Positions 20,413-30,100 are shown, numbered from the stretch's first letter. The stretch is DNA of 64,000 bases from Arcticibacter pallidicorallinus (GCF_003002875.1 NZ_PVTH01000003.1:1-64000); one strand, 5' to 3'. Numbers and translations are program-made. Notes: generated by a model not told the origin, from the letters alone.

Positions 20413-23400
20413 CTAGCGTATCAGATTTATAGAACCGACTGTACGTCTCGGCCCGGTTTTATATTTCATCCCTTTCCATTCAGATCCTTCTATGAACCTG
20501 GCTTCGATTCTCCAGACATAAACACCTTGAGGTGCAGGTGAACCCCCAATATTTCCGTCCCATCCTTCCGTTGGAGTTCCCTGATCGTCCAGCTTATCTG
20601 TTTGCCAAATAAGCTGTCCCCATTTATTGAAGACCTTCAGTGAGTAGGTTGCTATTCCGGATCCCTTAGGGAGAAATGTCTTTAGATCCTGCTTCATGTT
20701 TGCTGGCTCAAATCCGCTGGGGACGTAGAGATAGCCGGGCACGCCCTCTATGCGGGCTACCTTTCTCAGGGTATCGGCACATCCGGCTTCGGTGGTCACG
20801 ATCAAACTAACCGTATATTCTCCCGGTTCTCTGTAGGTATGTGAGGGGCTTTCTTCTGAAGATATCGAGCCGTCGCCAAGATCCCATTCATAGCGCTTGG
20901 GTTTTCCTTCACTGGTGTTTTTAAACGAAAAAGTGAAGTCCGGAACTTTGATAACATCATTCGGTAGGATTTCAAAGTTTGCAACCGGTGGCTGTGACAC
21001 GGTGATGTATTGAGTTTGGACGGTTACGTCGTAACATCCAAACTCTCCGTAGGCCGTAAGCTTGACGTTATAAGGTGATTTCTCAGAAGTGTATCGATGC
21101 GTTGGATTCTTTTCTGTAGAAAACGTTCCGTCCCCAAAATCCCAGAGATAGCAACTTGCATTAATGGAGAGATTTTCGAAGGTCACACCCGTGAGAGAAC
21201 AACCCTTCTGAACATCCGATGTAAAAGCGGCCTGTGGCAGGGCTGAGATCCTTATGGTACGCTTGAATACGTCACTGCATTGACCGTCGAAAGCAGTAAG
21301 CCGCAAGTAATAGGTGCCGGGTTTACCATAGATGTGCGCCGGTGAAGGATCTGTACTTAGCGGACTTCCATCGCCGAAATCCCACTGGTACCGGATTGCT
21401 CGTTCGCTTAGGTTCTTAGGTTTGACTTCCAGCTTCCCGTTACAACTCAGGCTGTCTGTAATCGTAAAATATGCCTCGGGTTTTGGATGTGTTCTCAGGA
21501 TCTTATCAGTGGTATCCACCTTACATCCGTAAGTATTGGAAACGATAAGTCTTACCGAATAAGTTGTATCCTGAAGACTGGCAACGATAGTAGAAGGTTC
21601 TTTTTCGTTGGAAACAAGTTTCCCATTAAGATACCAGAGGAAACTGTCTGCATGTTCTGAAGTATTTTTGATATCAAGCGTTAAAGGAGCACAGCCGGGA
21701 TTGGACTTCAACTCAAACCGAGCTACCGGTAGTGGATTATGCCTTATTACAACCTCGGTAGTATCAGAACATCCCAAAATATTCACGGCCACCAATTTTA
21801 CTTTCGACACATAAGGCATCGATGAGCCGGCCGGTACAACAAAGCGATGGCTTAAGTTCTCCTGTGTCGAGATTGGCTTATCGTTAACTATCCATTTATA
21901 GGTAAGGGCTTCGGCACCGTCACCCGTTGATTTGTTAGTGAAGAGGATGGTCCCGGAAGTGCCGCATATTAAGGTGTCGGAAGCACTAAACGCTGCCGTA
22001 GGTTTCCCGACAACTTTAATTGTCCTCACCATGCTATCGATACATCCGGATTCATTATAGGCGAACTCAGTTACTTTATAGATTCCGGGCTTCGTGTAAA
22101 TATGCTCTGCATTATAACCCGAGGCATTGTTATAGGGACTTTGAATGTCACCAAAGTTCCAACGTACGGTTGCTGCGTTTGAAGGTGTGGTAGTAACCTG
22201 CAGTTTGAACGGTACGCAATTCAGATTTGCGGAATTGCTTGTGAACAGCGCAACGGGAAGGGCTAATATTTTCACTTGCTGGCTGGAAACATTACTGCAG
22301 ACGCTTCCGTCCGGATGAGACTGCAGGACTGTAAGCTTTACATTGTAGACTCCTTCGTTTAAAAATGTATGCTTGGGATTCGCCTCATTGCTTTTCGTTC
22401 CATCTCCAAAGTCCCAGGCATACGTGCTGGACGGAGTAGGTTGCGATTGAAACGTGACAGGATCATTTTTACAATATTGCTGACTGTCGAATGTGAACCT
22501 TGCATCTGGCACAGGATAGACGGTTATGGTTTCAGTTGTCACACCAGATGAACACCCGTTCGTCGCCAGCAAACTTACCTCGTAAACTCCGGGCTCTAGG
22601 AAAGTATGATCCAGGAATGCGGGCGATGTCGTTGTCGTCGTTTGACTTCCGTCCTTAAAGTCCCAATGGAAACGATTTGCTCCCAGAGAATTGTTATTGA
22701 ACCTGACAGTGAAAGGAGCGCAACCAAACTTACGGTTCCCATCGACAACCAGCTCTGGTGTAACGGTATTTGGATAAACAACAATATTATGACTGGTGGT
22801 ATCCGTTCCGCATTCATTCTCTGCAAGTAATGTTACTACGATGGTGTCTGTCTTTGTTACATAGAATGTATGCGTTAAAGAGGTATTATCGGTCGTTACT
22901 ACCTTATCGCCGTCTCCGAAATCAAAAGTGTATTTGTTGGGGCCTCCTGCCGATTGATTGCTGAAATTTACGGTGAGAGGCGAGCAGCCTACCACAACGT
23001 CTGGGGAGAATACCGCTTTTGGTTGGGGACGTACAAGCACGGAATCGCGGTATTCTGTTGTCTCGCATCCGGAGTTGGCCCTAAGTGTGATAATATAAGT
23101 GGTGTCGCGATGTGCCGGATGGGGTTGAAATACGATTGCTCCTGGCTGAGCTTCGGTTGAAGTTTGCCCGTTTCCAAAATCCCATATATAATTTCCTCCT
23201 GCAATTGGTGTGGAGGTGTTTGTAAAACTCACGCTTAGAGGTCCACAGTCCTGAACTTTGTCTTTCGTAAAGGAAGCAACAACATTTTTGACGGTGTAAA
23301 ACTCTTTCTCCAGGATGTCCTGCCCACATCCAAACTTACTTTTTGCGATTAGCTTGATGATGACTTTTTCGCCGTCCCTAACAATCGTATATCCGGGAAA

Positions 23401-26400
23401 CTCTCTTCCCCTGCCTATCAGGACATCATCTGCATACCATTCAAAGTCGCCGTTGCGGTCTTCATATGGCTCCAGCATTATCGCCTTCTTCAAATCAAAC
23501 GGAGTACATGAAATATAGGTGGTCGAAGAAAACTCGGCTTTAGCCAAAGGGTTAATAAGGATGCGTACAGGCTCACTAACGTTTTTTTGGGCGCCTTTAC
23601 ACAAAGCGGTAGTTACAATTCTTCTATACCAGGATGTATGCGTTAGAACAGGAGGAGCATAGTCTTTTTTTATTTCATCTGGAAGATCTGTCCAATCAGA
23701 TCCGTTTTCACTGATTTGCCATTGAAAAAAGAAATTACCGTCGCCTCCGGTAGGAATCGTTCCTGCGATTACCGCAGAGGCTTCACCTAAGCACAGAACC
23801 TGATCTTGTGAGATGGAGTTATTAGCCACAGCTGGCTGCACCGTGATTTTTACAGAATTGCTGACGGATGAACATGGTCCTGATGTTATTTTCCGCCTTA
23901 AGTAAGAGGTGGCAGTAAAAACATTCGTGTAATCTTTCAGAACTGCAGCAGTCAGTAACGTCCAGTTTATTTCATCTGTACTGACCTCCCACGAGTATTG
24001 ATAAGTCCCATTTCCCCCACTAAGTTGGTCGTTGAACAGTTGCACGTGCTGTCCGGAACACACTGTAGTCGTTCCTGTAATGGCATTCACAATAGCTGGG
24101 TAATTGAAAATTCTTACTTCGGCTATACTCGGATCACAGATACCGTTGGAGATACTCCACCTGAATACATATTCACCCGGTGATGCACCGCTGACCGTAG
24201 TCCGATAACCGGATGGATCATCAAGCCGGCATACTGGGCCGCTCACCTGAGTCCATGATCCGAGGCCTTTTTCAGCTTGGTTAGCGGTTAGAGAAAATTC
24301 AGTTTCATTGCATAGATACTGATCTGCTCCTACTTTGGCGATTGTTACGTTCGGAAGCACTTCTATCAGGAATTCCGAGGAACGGACCTCATCGCAAGTA
24401 CCATTCCTGACTACTGCCCTAAACCGGCTGGTCTGTTGCGGAATGTGATTAGTGAGTTCTTCAGAAGAGACGTTTAAAGGAGTCCAGTCTCCTCCATCGG
24501 TTGACACCTCCCATCTAACTATGCTCCCCCTATGTCCGCTAACCTTTAGACGTACGGCATCCCCAATACAAACTCTCGATTTGGCACTTGTGATTTCGCC
24601 ACCTATCGAAGGTTCATCAACTGTTATCTTTACTCCTTCAGTAAAAACGAATGTTTGGCACCCTCCGCCCTGAGTAATCTTTACTCTGTACCATGTTGTG
24701 CTGGCCAAAGCCGGTGCGGAATAGTCTGACAGAGTGACGCCCGGAAGATCATCGTAGCTTTTTCCATCCGTTGATATCTGCCATTGAAGAATATCGGCCG
24801 GAGAGTAACCGGAAAGCTTTAACAGTCCAGGTGAACTCCCCTTGCAAATAGAAAGAGCAACTGGATGGATCGTTCCTAAGGTTGGATAATCTACTACTGA
24901 AATGATCAGTTGGGCACTGCTCGTCTTGCATGACGCGTCGGCTGAGCTGGCGTCACTGGAGATGTTCCACTCGAGCTTGTAAACACCACCTTTAAGGTTA
25001 CTTACCTTTGTCTTCGCCTGATTTGCATCTTCGAAGATTAGTCCCTCTGGACCCGATAACAACTTCCAGAAACCCTTCTCTCCGTTCGATATATCAGGCA
25101 GGTTCCCGGTTAGAACAGTATGGTTATTTGAGTTGTCTTTAAGGATACAGATTTCCTGCTTTTCACCTACGGTTGCTTGGGTAACAGGTTTGCGAACGGT
25201 GAGGGTTACCGCTGATCTCTCATCGGGACATGGGCTGACGCCAGAAATAACCCATTCCAATACATACGTTTTACCGGCCACAAGGTTACTCACCGTAGCG
25301 TTATGCGCATGGTTATCCGGAGAAAATGAAAGCTTGCTCAGCGGGTCAGAATCCCTCCATGTTCCTGTGAAATGTCCGGCATCATTTGCGTTCAGCTTAT
25401 ATGAGGTTTCATTACACAATATCTGACTTTCTCCGGCTTTGGATTCTGGAGTCGGGTCGTTGACGACGATCTCTATTTCCGGACTTACCACTTCACATTT
25501 TCCATGGCTTTTAGCTATACGGCGGTACTTGGTTGTTGCGATTGGAAATACTTCTATGTTTTCTTTTGTACCGTTGACTACAGGTGTCCAGACGCCCATA
25601 GTGCCGACTAACTGTTCCCATCTGAACGTATACTTAGCCGAATGAACACTGCTTGCTCCTCCAGTTAATAATGCTGTCGTTAGTTTCACAGCTTCGTTTT
25701 TACATGATATCAGTCTGTCGGCCTTTATCGTGTTTTGGATCGCTGAGATAACTTCAATGGAAATTTTATCAGGTTCACTACGACATATACCATTGGATAT
25801 TTCCCAGGTAAACTCATAATGGGCGCCGGTTTGTAATCCAGCTATTGTAGCGTCGTGCCTGTTTGCATCATCAAACGAAACCGTGGGACCAGCAGTTTGC
25901 TTCCATAACCCAGAGCCAACTTCAGGTCTGTTGCCCTTTAGCGTAAATGTTGTCGTGCCTTCACACAAGATTTCATTCTCACCTGCATAGGGTTCAGTAG
26001 GCAACGGGAGAATCTGAACACTTGTAACCGACGACGACGCTTCAGAGCAAGATCCACTTTTGACTATCGCACGAAATTGTGTCGTGAACTTAAGTTTACT
26101 ATAGCTATAACTTGTTGCAGTCGACTGAATCAGATTCCATGTATGCCCGTCGTCTGTTGAGCTTTCCCATCTCACAACATTCCCGGTGTGACCGGTCAAA
26201 TCTATCTTTCCACTTTCAGAAGTTACGCAGTAGGTGGCTGCTCCGGATGTAGTACCACCCTTTGTTTCCGGATCGACATCTACAACAAATATCTCAGATT
26301 TAACTACAGAGGAACATCCGGCAGCTTGACCCAAGCTGGCCACATTTACTCTGAAAAACGTCTTTTTACTTATAGGGAGGAAAGCGTATTCTTCCAAGGT

Positions 26401-28791
26401 ATGGGATATTCCTGTCCAGGTGATTTGGTCTGTTGACGATTCCCAGCTCAGGATCTTTCCCGAATAATCAGTTAACTTCAACGTTCCTCCATTGCCAACA
26501 CAAACACTTTGACTACCCGATAATTGTCCGCCTACAGGTTTTGCATAGACTTCTAAGGTCATATCATCAAACTCATCGCAACCGGCATCATTACTTATTG
26601 TCCACCGCAAATGGTAAGTGCCAGGAATAAGGCCAGAGATAATGGCGTTGGGACTTGCTTCTCCACTAATGAACGCATTTGGAGGACCGTCTACTACGCT
26701 CCACCTTCCGGACTCTTGAGGTTGAGGTGTATTTCCCTTCAGTTGGAAGGTTGTCTGGTGCTCTCCCGGAATATTATCGCAGACAAAAGCATCCGCACCT
26801 GCGTCTTTAATAATCGGTCCATAAAGGGTGACCATTCTTGTCTCAGTAACCGGATGGTCGCATTCGCTATTGTAAGTTACACTCACCCTATAAACTCCGG
26901 AAGCATTAAAGGAGATAATCGGAAAAGGATCAGACGCTCCATGTTCCTCGAAATGATAATCGCCGCCGCTGACTTCCCACTTGTAAATTTTATTTTTCGC
27001 GAACCCCGTATAGGTCGGTTTGAGGTTTTTGTCTTCGGCAAAATTGACGATGACCGGATAATCGCGGCAATACTTCGGATTGATATCAGGCAAAGCAACA
27101 GTTAAGGGGCCGGCCACGGTAAACGGCTTTTCAAGGATAAGAGTCTTGCAAGAATTGGTCGATTCAAGACGAAGTAAATAGTCTCCTGGAACAGAAATCT
27201 CAATACCTGGATGCAAATCTTCCCGTGACCCTAAAAATTTGACGCCGTCTAAAACTTCTGTTCCCGTTGCAGCGTCCATAATCTTCCAGAGCCAGGCAAT
27301 GCCACATGATCCCTTCACTTTAGTTTTATTTTCTAAGGACATCCTCACGGGGCTGGATCCGGATAGATAACAATCGGCTGACTGCGTAAAGCTAAAGTCA
27401 AGCTCAGGATCAGCCTCAATGCATATGTCTGAAATCTTTTCGGAGGGAGGGCAGCTATTATTGCTTGCAACAAGCTTTACACTGTACACGCCGACTTCTT
27501 TAAAACGATATGAGAGGTTAGTTTCGTCAGAAATTAATTTCCAGGAACTTTCTGGTTCAGATTTTTTCTTTACATACCACAGATAAGAGGTGTAGTCTGT
27601 ACAAGCTGTACCTTCGGAATTCTCGGACATTCCTGGAATAGTTTCGTTTATAATAGTAACAGGTTCGTTCAAACAGCCGCGTCCTCCGGATATATCAAAA
27701 CTTGCAACAGGAGCGCTGAAAACTTTTGAATACGTTTGTATTGGAAAGCTAGCCCCTGTACAGAAGGGAGCATTGACAGATATGCTCACCTGATAGGCGT
27801 TATAGACTGGCTGATTAGGGTTAGCGACTGGTTGATTACAAGATGGTTTACTGTACTTATGGCTGGCAATTCCGTTTAAGGCAATTAGTTCGCTCTGACT
27901 GATCAGATCTATATTGCCATCGCCCCAGTCGAATTGATACGCCAATCCGGGGTAGTTTGTTAAAATGCTTCCCTTATTAGATGAGGACGGGATACCTATA
28001 TTCATGGAAAACTTAACGGATCCCGTATCTTCGGCATCCGCGTTTGAAATACACGCCGTCTGTGCACCCTCTGACTGCAGGCTATTGTTATTAGTCGAAC
28101 TCAAGATGACGTAGCTTTTTGTTGAGACTACCCCTTCTCTTTCAGACCTAAATGTTGCGGTGTAATAGCTGTCTTTCAGTTTAAGTGTCTGGAGATTTGA
28201 TTCCTCAAAATCAAACTGTAGATTTGGCGTGCCGGTATTATAATCGTCCTTTAATACACCGGAGAGACTCGCATTTGGAGCTGTTGAGTTTCTAACTACA
28301 AGTTCCTGATAATCTTTGCCTTTATCCTTGATATTCGAGCAAAAGCCCCATATCTGATCTACCACCAAAACTCTACTATTATCTGATGGGGCGACATGAA
28401 TGACAGGGGCTACCCCTCCGACAATTTTTATGGGCGTATTGAGTACTTTATGTGGGATATCCCCTGAGTTCTTAACCTCAATTTTTAATCTATAAAAACC
28501 ACTTAATATGCCCTCGGGAATCTTTCCGTTTACAAACGTTGCAAAATGACTTTTAAATACTCCGATCGGATCTGACGCAATAAAATTTCCATCCCTATCA
28601 GACAGATATAACTCGAACACACATCCCTTCTTAAAACTTCCACTTAAACTAATAGGCACAGAGATGTCACTCCCTGGCCCATAAGGACCAGAATCCACCT
28701 CTCCTATCGTTATAACCTGAGCGGTGGCTGAAAAACTTATTAGAATTAATAAAAAAACAAATAGTCGGTTTAAGAAGAATTTCCTATACAT
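20413..28791 (-). CDS. Giant Ig/PKD-repeat adhesin with T9SS type-B sorting domain (SprB-like)
   Basis: 2792 residues. Signal peptide at 1-25 (ends FSATAQ). Residues of about 650-1780 hold two alternating Ig-like module types: one with RWESSTDxGxxW, the other with AGxxxxLC, LKGNxP and EWxISNGxC. From about 1840 to 2690 there are about ten PKD domains (WDFGDG cores, C-P-L-T-V-x-F openings, HTF / GxYxVxL ends). The last ~100 residues are a variant type-B C-terminal domain: LYVPSGFEP, FLPKGSG, LKVFNKWGQLIWQT, GWDGNIGG, PQGVYVWRIEA and a terminal INLIR. Type-B domains direct export by T9SS with a PorP/SprF partner, and that partner is encoded next. SprB-like gliding adhesin is the best analogy, but other surface roles are possible. 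Confidence 0.9.
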   Translation of the reverse strand: MYRKFFLNRLFVFLLILISFSATAQVITIGEVDSGPYGPGSDISVPISLSGSFKKGCVFELYLSDRDGNFIASDPIGVFKSHFATFVNGKIPEGILSGFYRLKIEVKNSGDIPHKVLNTPIKIVGGVAPVIHVAPSDNSRVLVVDQIWGFCSNIKDKGKDYQELVVRNSTAPNASLSGVLKDDYNTGTPNLQFDFEESNLQTLKLKDSYYTATFRSEREGVVSTKSYVILSSTNNNSLQSEGAQTACISNADAEDTGSVKFSMNIGIPSSSNKGSILTNYPGLAYQFDWGDGNIDLISQSELIALNGIASHKYSKPSCNQPVANPNQPVYNAYQVSISVNAPFCTGASFPIQTYSKVFSAPVASFDISGGRGCLNEPVTIINETIPGMSENSEGTACTDYTSYLWYVKKKSEPESSWKLISDETNLSYRFKEVGVYSVKLVASNNSCPPSEKISDICIEADPELDFSFTQSADCYLSGSSPVRMSLENKTKVKGSCGIAWLWKIMDAATGTEVLDGVKFLGSREDLHPGIEISVPGDYLLRLESTNSCKTLILEKPFTVAGPLTVALPDINPKYCRDYPVIVNFAEDKNLKPTYTGFAKNKIYKWEVSGGDYHFEEHGASDPFPIISFNASGVYRVSVTYNSECDHPVTETRMVTLYGPIIKDAGADAFVCDNIPGEHQTTFQLKGNTPQPQESGRWSVVDGPPNAFISGEASPNAIISGLIPGTYHLRWTISNDAGCDEFDDMTLEVYAKPVGGQLSGSQSVCVGNGGTLKLTDYSGKILSWESSTDQITWTGISHTLEEYAFLPISKKTFFRVNVASLGQAAGCSSVVKSEIFVVDVDPETKGGTTSGAATYCVTSESGKIDLTGHTGNVVRWESSTDDGHTWNLIQSTATSYSYSKLKFTTQFRAIVKSGSCSEASSSVTSVQILPLPTEPYAGENEILCEGTTTFTLKGNRPEVGSGLWKQTAGPTVSFDDANRHDATIAGLQTGAHYEFTWEISNGICRSEPDKISIEVISAIQNTIKADRLISCKNEAVKLTTALLTGGASSVHSAKYTFRWEQLVGTMGVWTPVVNGTKENIEVFPIATTKYRRIAKSHGKCEVVSPEIEIVVNDPTPESKAGESQILCNETSYKLNANDAGHFTGTWRDSDPLSKLSFSPDNHAHNATVSNLVAGKTYVLEWVISGVSPCPDERSAVTLTVRKPVTQATVGEKQEICILKDNSNNHTVLTGNLPDISNGEKGFWKLLSGPEGLIFEDANQAKTKVSNLKGGVYKLEWNISSDASSADASCKTSSAQLIISVVDYPTLGTIHPVALSICKGSSPGLLKLSGYSPADILQWQISTDGKSYDDLPGVTLSDYSAPALASTTWYRVKITQGGGCQTFVFTEGVKITVDEPSIGGEITSAKSRVCIGDAVRLKVSGHRGSIVRWEVSTDGGDWTPLNVSSEELTNHIPQQTSRFRAVVRNGTCDEVRSSEFLIEVLPNVTIAKVGADQYLCNETEFSLTANQAEKGLGSWTQVSGPVCRLDDPSGYRTTVSGASPGEYVFRWSISNGICDPSIAEVRIFNYPAIVNAITGTTTVCSGQHVQLFNDQLSGGNGTYQYSWEVSTDEINWTLLTAAVLKDYTNVFTATSYLRRKITSGPCSSVSNSVKITVQPAVANNSISQDQVLCLGEASAVIAGTIPTGGDGNFFFQWQISENGSDWTDLPDEIKKDYAPPVLTHTSWYRRIVTTALCKGAQKNVSEPVRILINPLAKAEFSSTTYISCTPFDLKKAIMLEPYEDRNGDFEWYADDVLIGRGREFPGYTIVRDGEKVIIKLIAKSKFGCGQDILEKEFYTVKNVVASFTKDKVQDCGPLSVSFTNTSTPIAGGNYIWDFGNGQTSTEAQPGAIVFQPHPAHRDTTYIITLRANSGCETTEYRDSVLVRPQPKAVFSPDVVVGCSPLTVNFSNQSAGGPNKYTFDFGDGDKVVTTDNTSLTHTFYVTKTDTIVVTLLAENECGTDTTSHNIVVYPNTVTPELVVDGNRKFGCAPFTVRFNNNSLGANRFHWDFKDGSQTTTTTSPAFLDHTFLEPGVYEVSLLATNGCSSGVTTETITVYPVPDARFTFDSQQYCKNDPVTFQSQPTPSSTYAWDFGDGTKSNEANPKHTFLNEGVYNVKLTVLQSHPDGSVCSNVSSQQVKILALPVALFTSNSANLNCVPFKLQVTTTPSNAATVRWNFGDIQSPYNNASGYNAEHIYTKPGIYKVTEFAYNESGCIDSMVRTIKVVGKPTAAFSASDTLICGTSGTILFTNKSTGDGAEALTYKWIVNDKPISTQENLSHRFVVPAGSSMPYVSKVKLVAVNILGCSDTTEVVIRHNPLPVARFELKSNPGCAPLTLDIKNTSEHADSFLWYLNGKLVSNEKEPSTIVASLQDTTYSVRLIVSNTYGCKVDTTDKILRTHPKPEAYFTITDSLSCNGKLEVKPKNLSERAIRYQWDFGDGSPLSTDPSPAHIYGKPGTYYLRLTAFDGQCSDVFKRTIRISALPQAAFTSDVQKGCSLTGVTFENLSINASCYLWDFGDGTFSTEKNPTHRYTSEKSPYNVKLTAYGEFGCYDVTVQTQYITVSQPPVANFEILPNDVIKVPDFTFSFKNTSEGKPKRYEWDLGDGSISSEESPSHTYREPGEYTVSLIVTTEAGCADTLRKVARIEGVPGYLYVPSGFEPANMKQDLKTFLPKGSGIATYSLKVFNKWGQLIWQTDKLDDQGTPTEGWDGNIGGSPAPQGVYVWRIEARFIEGSEWKGMKYKTGPRRTVGSINLIR

Positions 28792-28836
28792 AGTAGGACT
28801 TGGGATGGCCGTTTATAGCCGATAAGTGCTGCTTGA

Positions 28837-29094
28837 TTATAAAACTGCATAGATAGTCAGCCCCAAGATTACTTGTCCCACAATGATTGCCAACCATACA
28901 AACCTGCTCTCCTTCGATGATAAAGGAACTCCGTCATTTTCGTCCAGAGCATGCGCCGGCACTTCGCTTAAGTCATGAAAGAATTTTTTCCTTCCTTCCG
29001 AAGATTGATTGAAACGCGCTTTCTTTCCTGATGCAGCTGTACTTATGTATTCAGGGAGTGCATGTGTTTGCGGATGACTGGTTATTAGGTTCAT
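28837..29094 (-). CDS. Small tail-anchored membrane protein, unknown function
   Basis: 85 residues: a polar, basic N-terminal part (GKKARF, EGRKKFF) and one C-terminal membrane segment (FVWLAIIVGQVILGLTIYAVL region). It ends 45 nt before the start of the giant PKD gene on the same strand and could be the first gene of that operon. I do not recognise a family. Coding status rests on the sensible amino-acid composition, the well-formed membrane segment and its position. Confidence 0.6.
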   Translation of the reverse strand: MNLITSHPQTHALPEYISTAASGKKARFNQSSEGRKKFFHDLSEVPAHALDENDGVPLSSKESRFVWLAIIVGQVILGLTIYAVL

Positions 29095-29360
29095 AAAATA
29101 AGTTCAAGCTACAATAGTACCCAAAGGAATACTCTCAAAATATGATGTAAGTCATCATTAAATGTGATATATTTTTAACTAATAGATAAAAGTTTAAACA
29201 TCATTATACATTTCTTCCCATTAGCGTGGATTAATGCACGGTTACCAGAATAGAAGACAAGGAATGGGAATGGGAATGGGTAAAATGGCCCGAAACTTAG
29301 AAATAATAGTGCGAGGAAGTGGACTAAGATGAATTCTTCAGGAAAATCTTATAAAAGCAA
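29095..29360. other. Intergenic region, mostly unassigned
   Basis: About 270 bp with no clear gene. It holds a 17-bp dyad (ATGATG-TAAGT-CATCAT, 29142-29158) and, on the minus strand, a weak -7-like TACTATTG upstream of the 85-aa gene. A short plus-strand reading frame of 32 codons (29234-29332) contains a small GGGAAT tandem repeat (Met-Gly repeats). None is strong enough to call. Confidence 0.4.
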
Positions 29361-29392
29361 AAAGCTCCTTAGACATATATCTAAGGAGCTTT
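29361..29392 (-). terminator. Perfect 13-bp hairpin terminator after tRNA-Val
   Basis: AAAGCTCCTTAGA and its exact complement flank a 6-nt loop. On the minus strand this follows the tRNA's CCA end immediately and is followed by TTGCTTTTAT, a moderate U-rich tract. It most likely ends the tRNA transcript. Confidence 0.75.
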
Positions 29393-29469
29393 GGTGGAAG
29401 CTACTGGGTTCGAACCAGTGACCCTCTGCTTGTAAGGCAGATGCTCTGAACCAGCTGAGCTAAGCCTCC
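29392..29469 (-). tRNA. tRNA-Val (anticodon TAC)
   Basis: Read on the minus strand, the acceptor GGAGGCT pairs with AGCTTCC (one G-T pair), with discriminator A and an encoded CCA end (29392-29394). The D-arm has AGCTCAGCTGGTTCAGAGC. The anticodon stem TCTGC/GCAGA encloses the loop CTTACAA, giving anticodon TAC (valine, GUA codons). The T-arm contains GGTTCGAACC. A strong promoter lies upstream and a hairpin terminator directly downstream, so it is an independent single-tRNA unit. Confidence 0.96.
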
Positions 29470-29498
29470 ATTTCCTCGCCTTGTTCGGTTTGGGATTG

Positions 29499-29529
29499 CA
29501 AATATATCATCCTCTGCACAGTTTCCAAA
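29499..29529 (-). promoter_or_regulatory. Bacteroidota-type promoter for tRNA-Val
   Basis: On the minus strand TTTG (29526-29529), a 19-bp spacer and TATATTTG (29499-29506) match the Bacteroidota consensus TTTG-N19-TAnnTTTG exactly. The tRNA 5' end is 30 nt downstream of the -7 box, a normal leader length. Confidence 0.8.
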
Positions 29530-29561
29530 GAATAAATTAAAAAAATATTTATAAGGCTGAC

Positions 29562-30071
29562 TTACAGGTATTTTGTTATTTCCGTGGAGAGCGGTTCAAC
29601 CTTTGATCGGAAACGATGAATCAGCTTACCGTTCTCATCGATAAGAAACTTCTCAAAGTTCCACTTAATATCGCCTGTAAAATCCGGGTTGTCAGTGTTA
29701 GTTAGATACTTAAATAAAGCAGCCTGTCCCTCGCCTTTAACTGTTACTACATCACTTAGAAGGAAGCTGACACCATAATTGGCCTCGCAAAATTCTTTTA
29801 TCAATTCAGTTGAGCTTAGCTCTTGTTTGAAGTCATCTGCGGGAAAACCGATCACTACCAACTTATCTTTGTACTGTTTGGAAAGGGTTTCTAATCCAGC
29901 ATATTGCTTGGTATAACCGCATTTCGACGCAGTATTAACGATAAGGATCTTTTTGCCCTTAAAGGCCTTAAGGTCAATATTCTTCCCGTCAATCGACTGT
30001 ATCTTGAAGTTGTGAACCGACTTTGGCGGTGCAAAGAACAGCGTCATGAAAAGTAAAGCTAATATCTTCAT
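29562..30071 (-). CDS. Glutathione peroxidase family thiol peroxidase
   Basis: 169 residues with a short hydrophobic N-terminus (MKILALLFMTLFFA) that may be a signal peptide or anchor. It has the GPx fold's key motifs: peroxidatic Cys51 in NTASKCGYTKQY, a probable resolving Cys95 in EFCEANYGVSF, and W137-N138 in KWNFEKFLID. The usual FPCNQF is FPADDF, so the Gln of the catalytic tetrad is replaced by Asp80. Cys-type family members reduce peroxides with thioredoxin rather than glutathione, which is the likely role here. It lies 29 nt after nadE and is probably co-transcribed with it. Confidence 0.87.
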   Translation of the reverse strand: MKILALLFMTLFFAPPKSVHNFKIQSIDGKNIDLKAFKGKKILIVNTASKCGYTKQYAGLETLSKQYKDKLVVIGFPADDFKQELSSTELIKEFCEANYGVSFLLSDVVTVKGEGQAALFKYLTNTDNPDFTGDIKWNFEKFLIDENGKLIHRFRSKVEPLSTEITKYL

Positions 30072-30100
30072 TGTATATAATATTTAAAATTTCTACGACA

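Noticed and set aside
26611-27105. 164-codon plus-strand frame inside the PKD giant
   Set aside because: Antisense shadow without recognisable features, opposite a well-supported gene.
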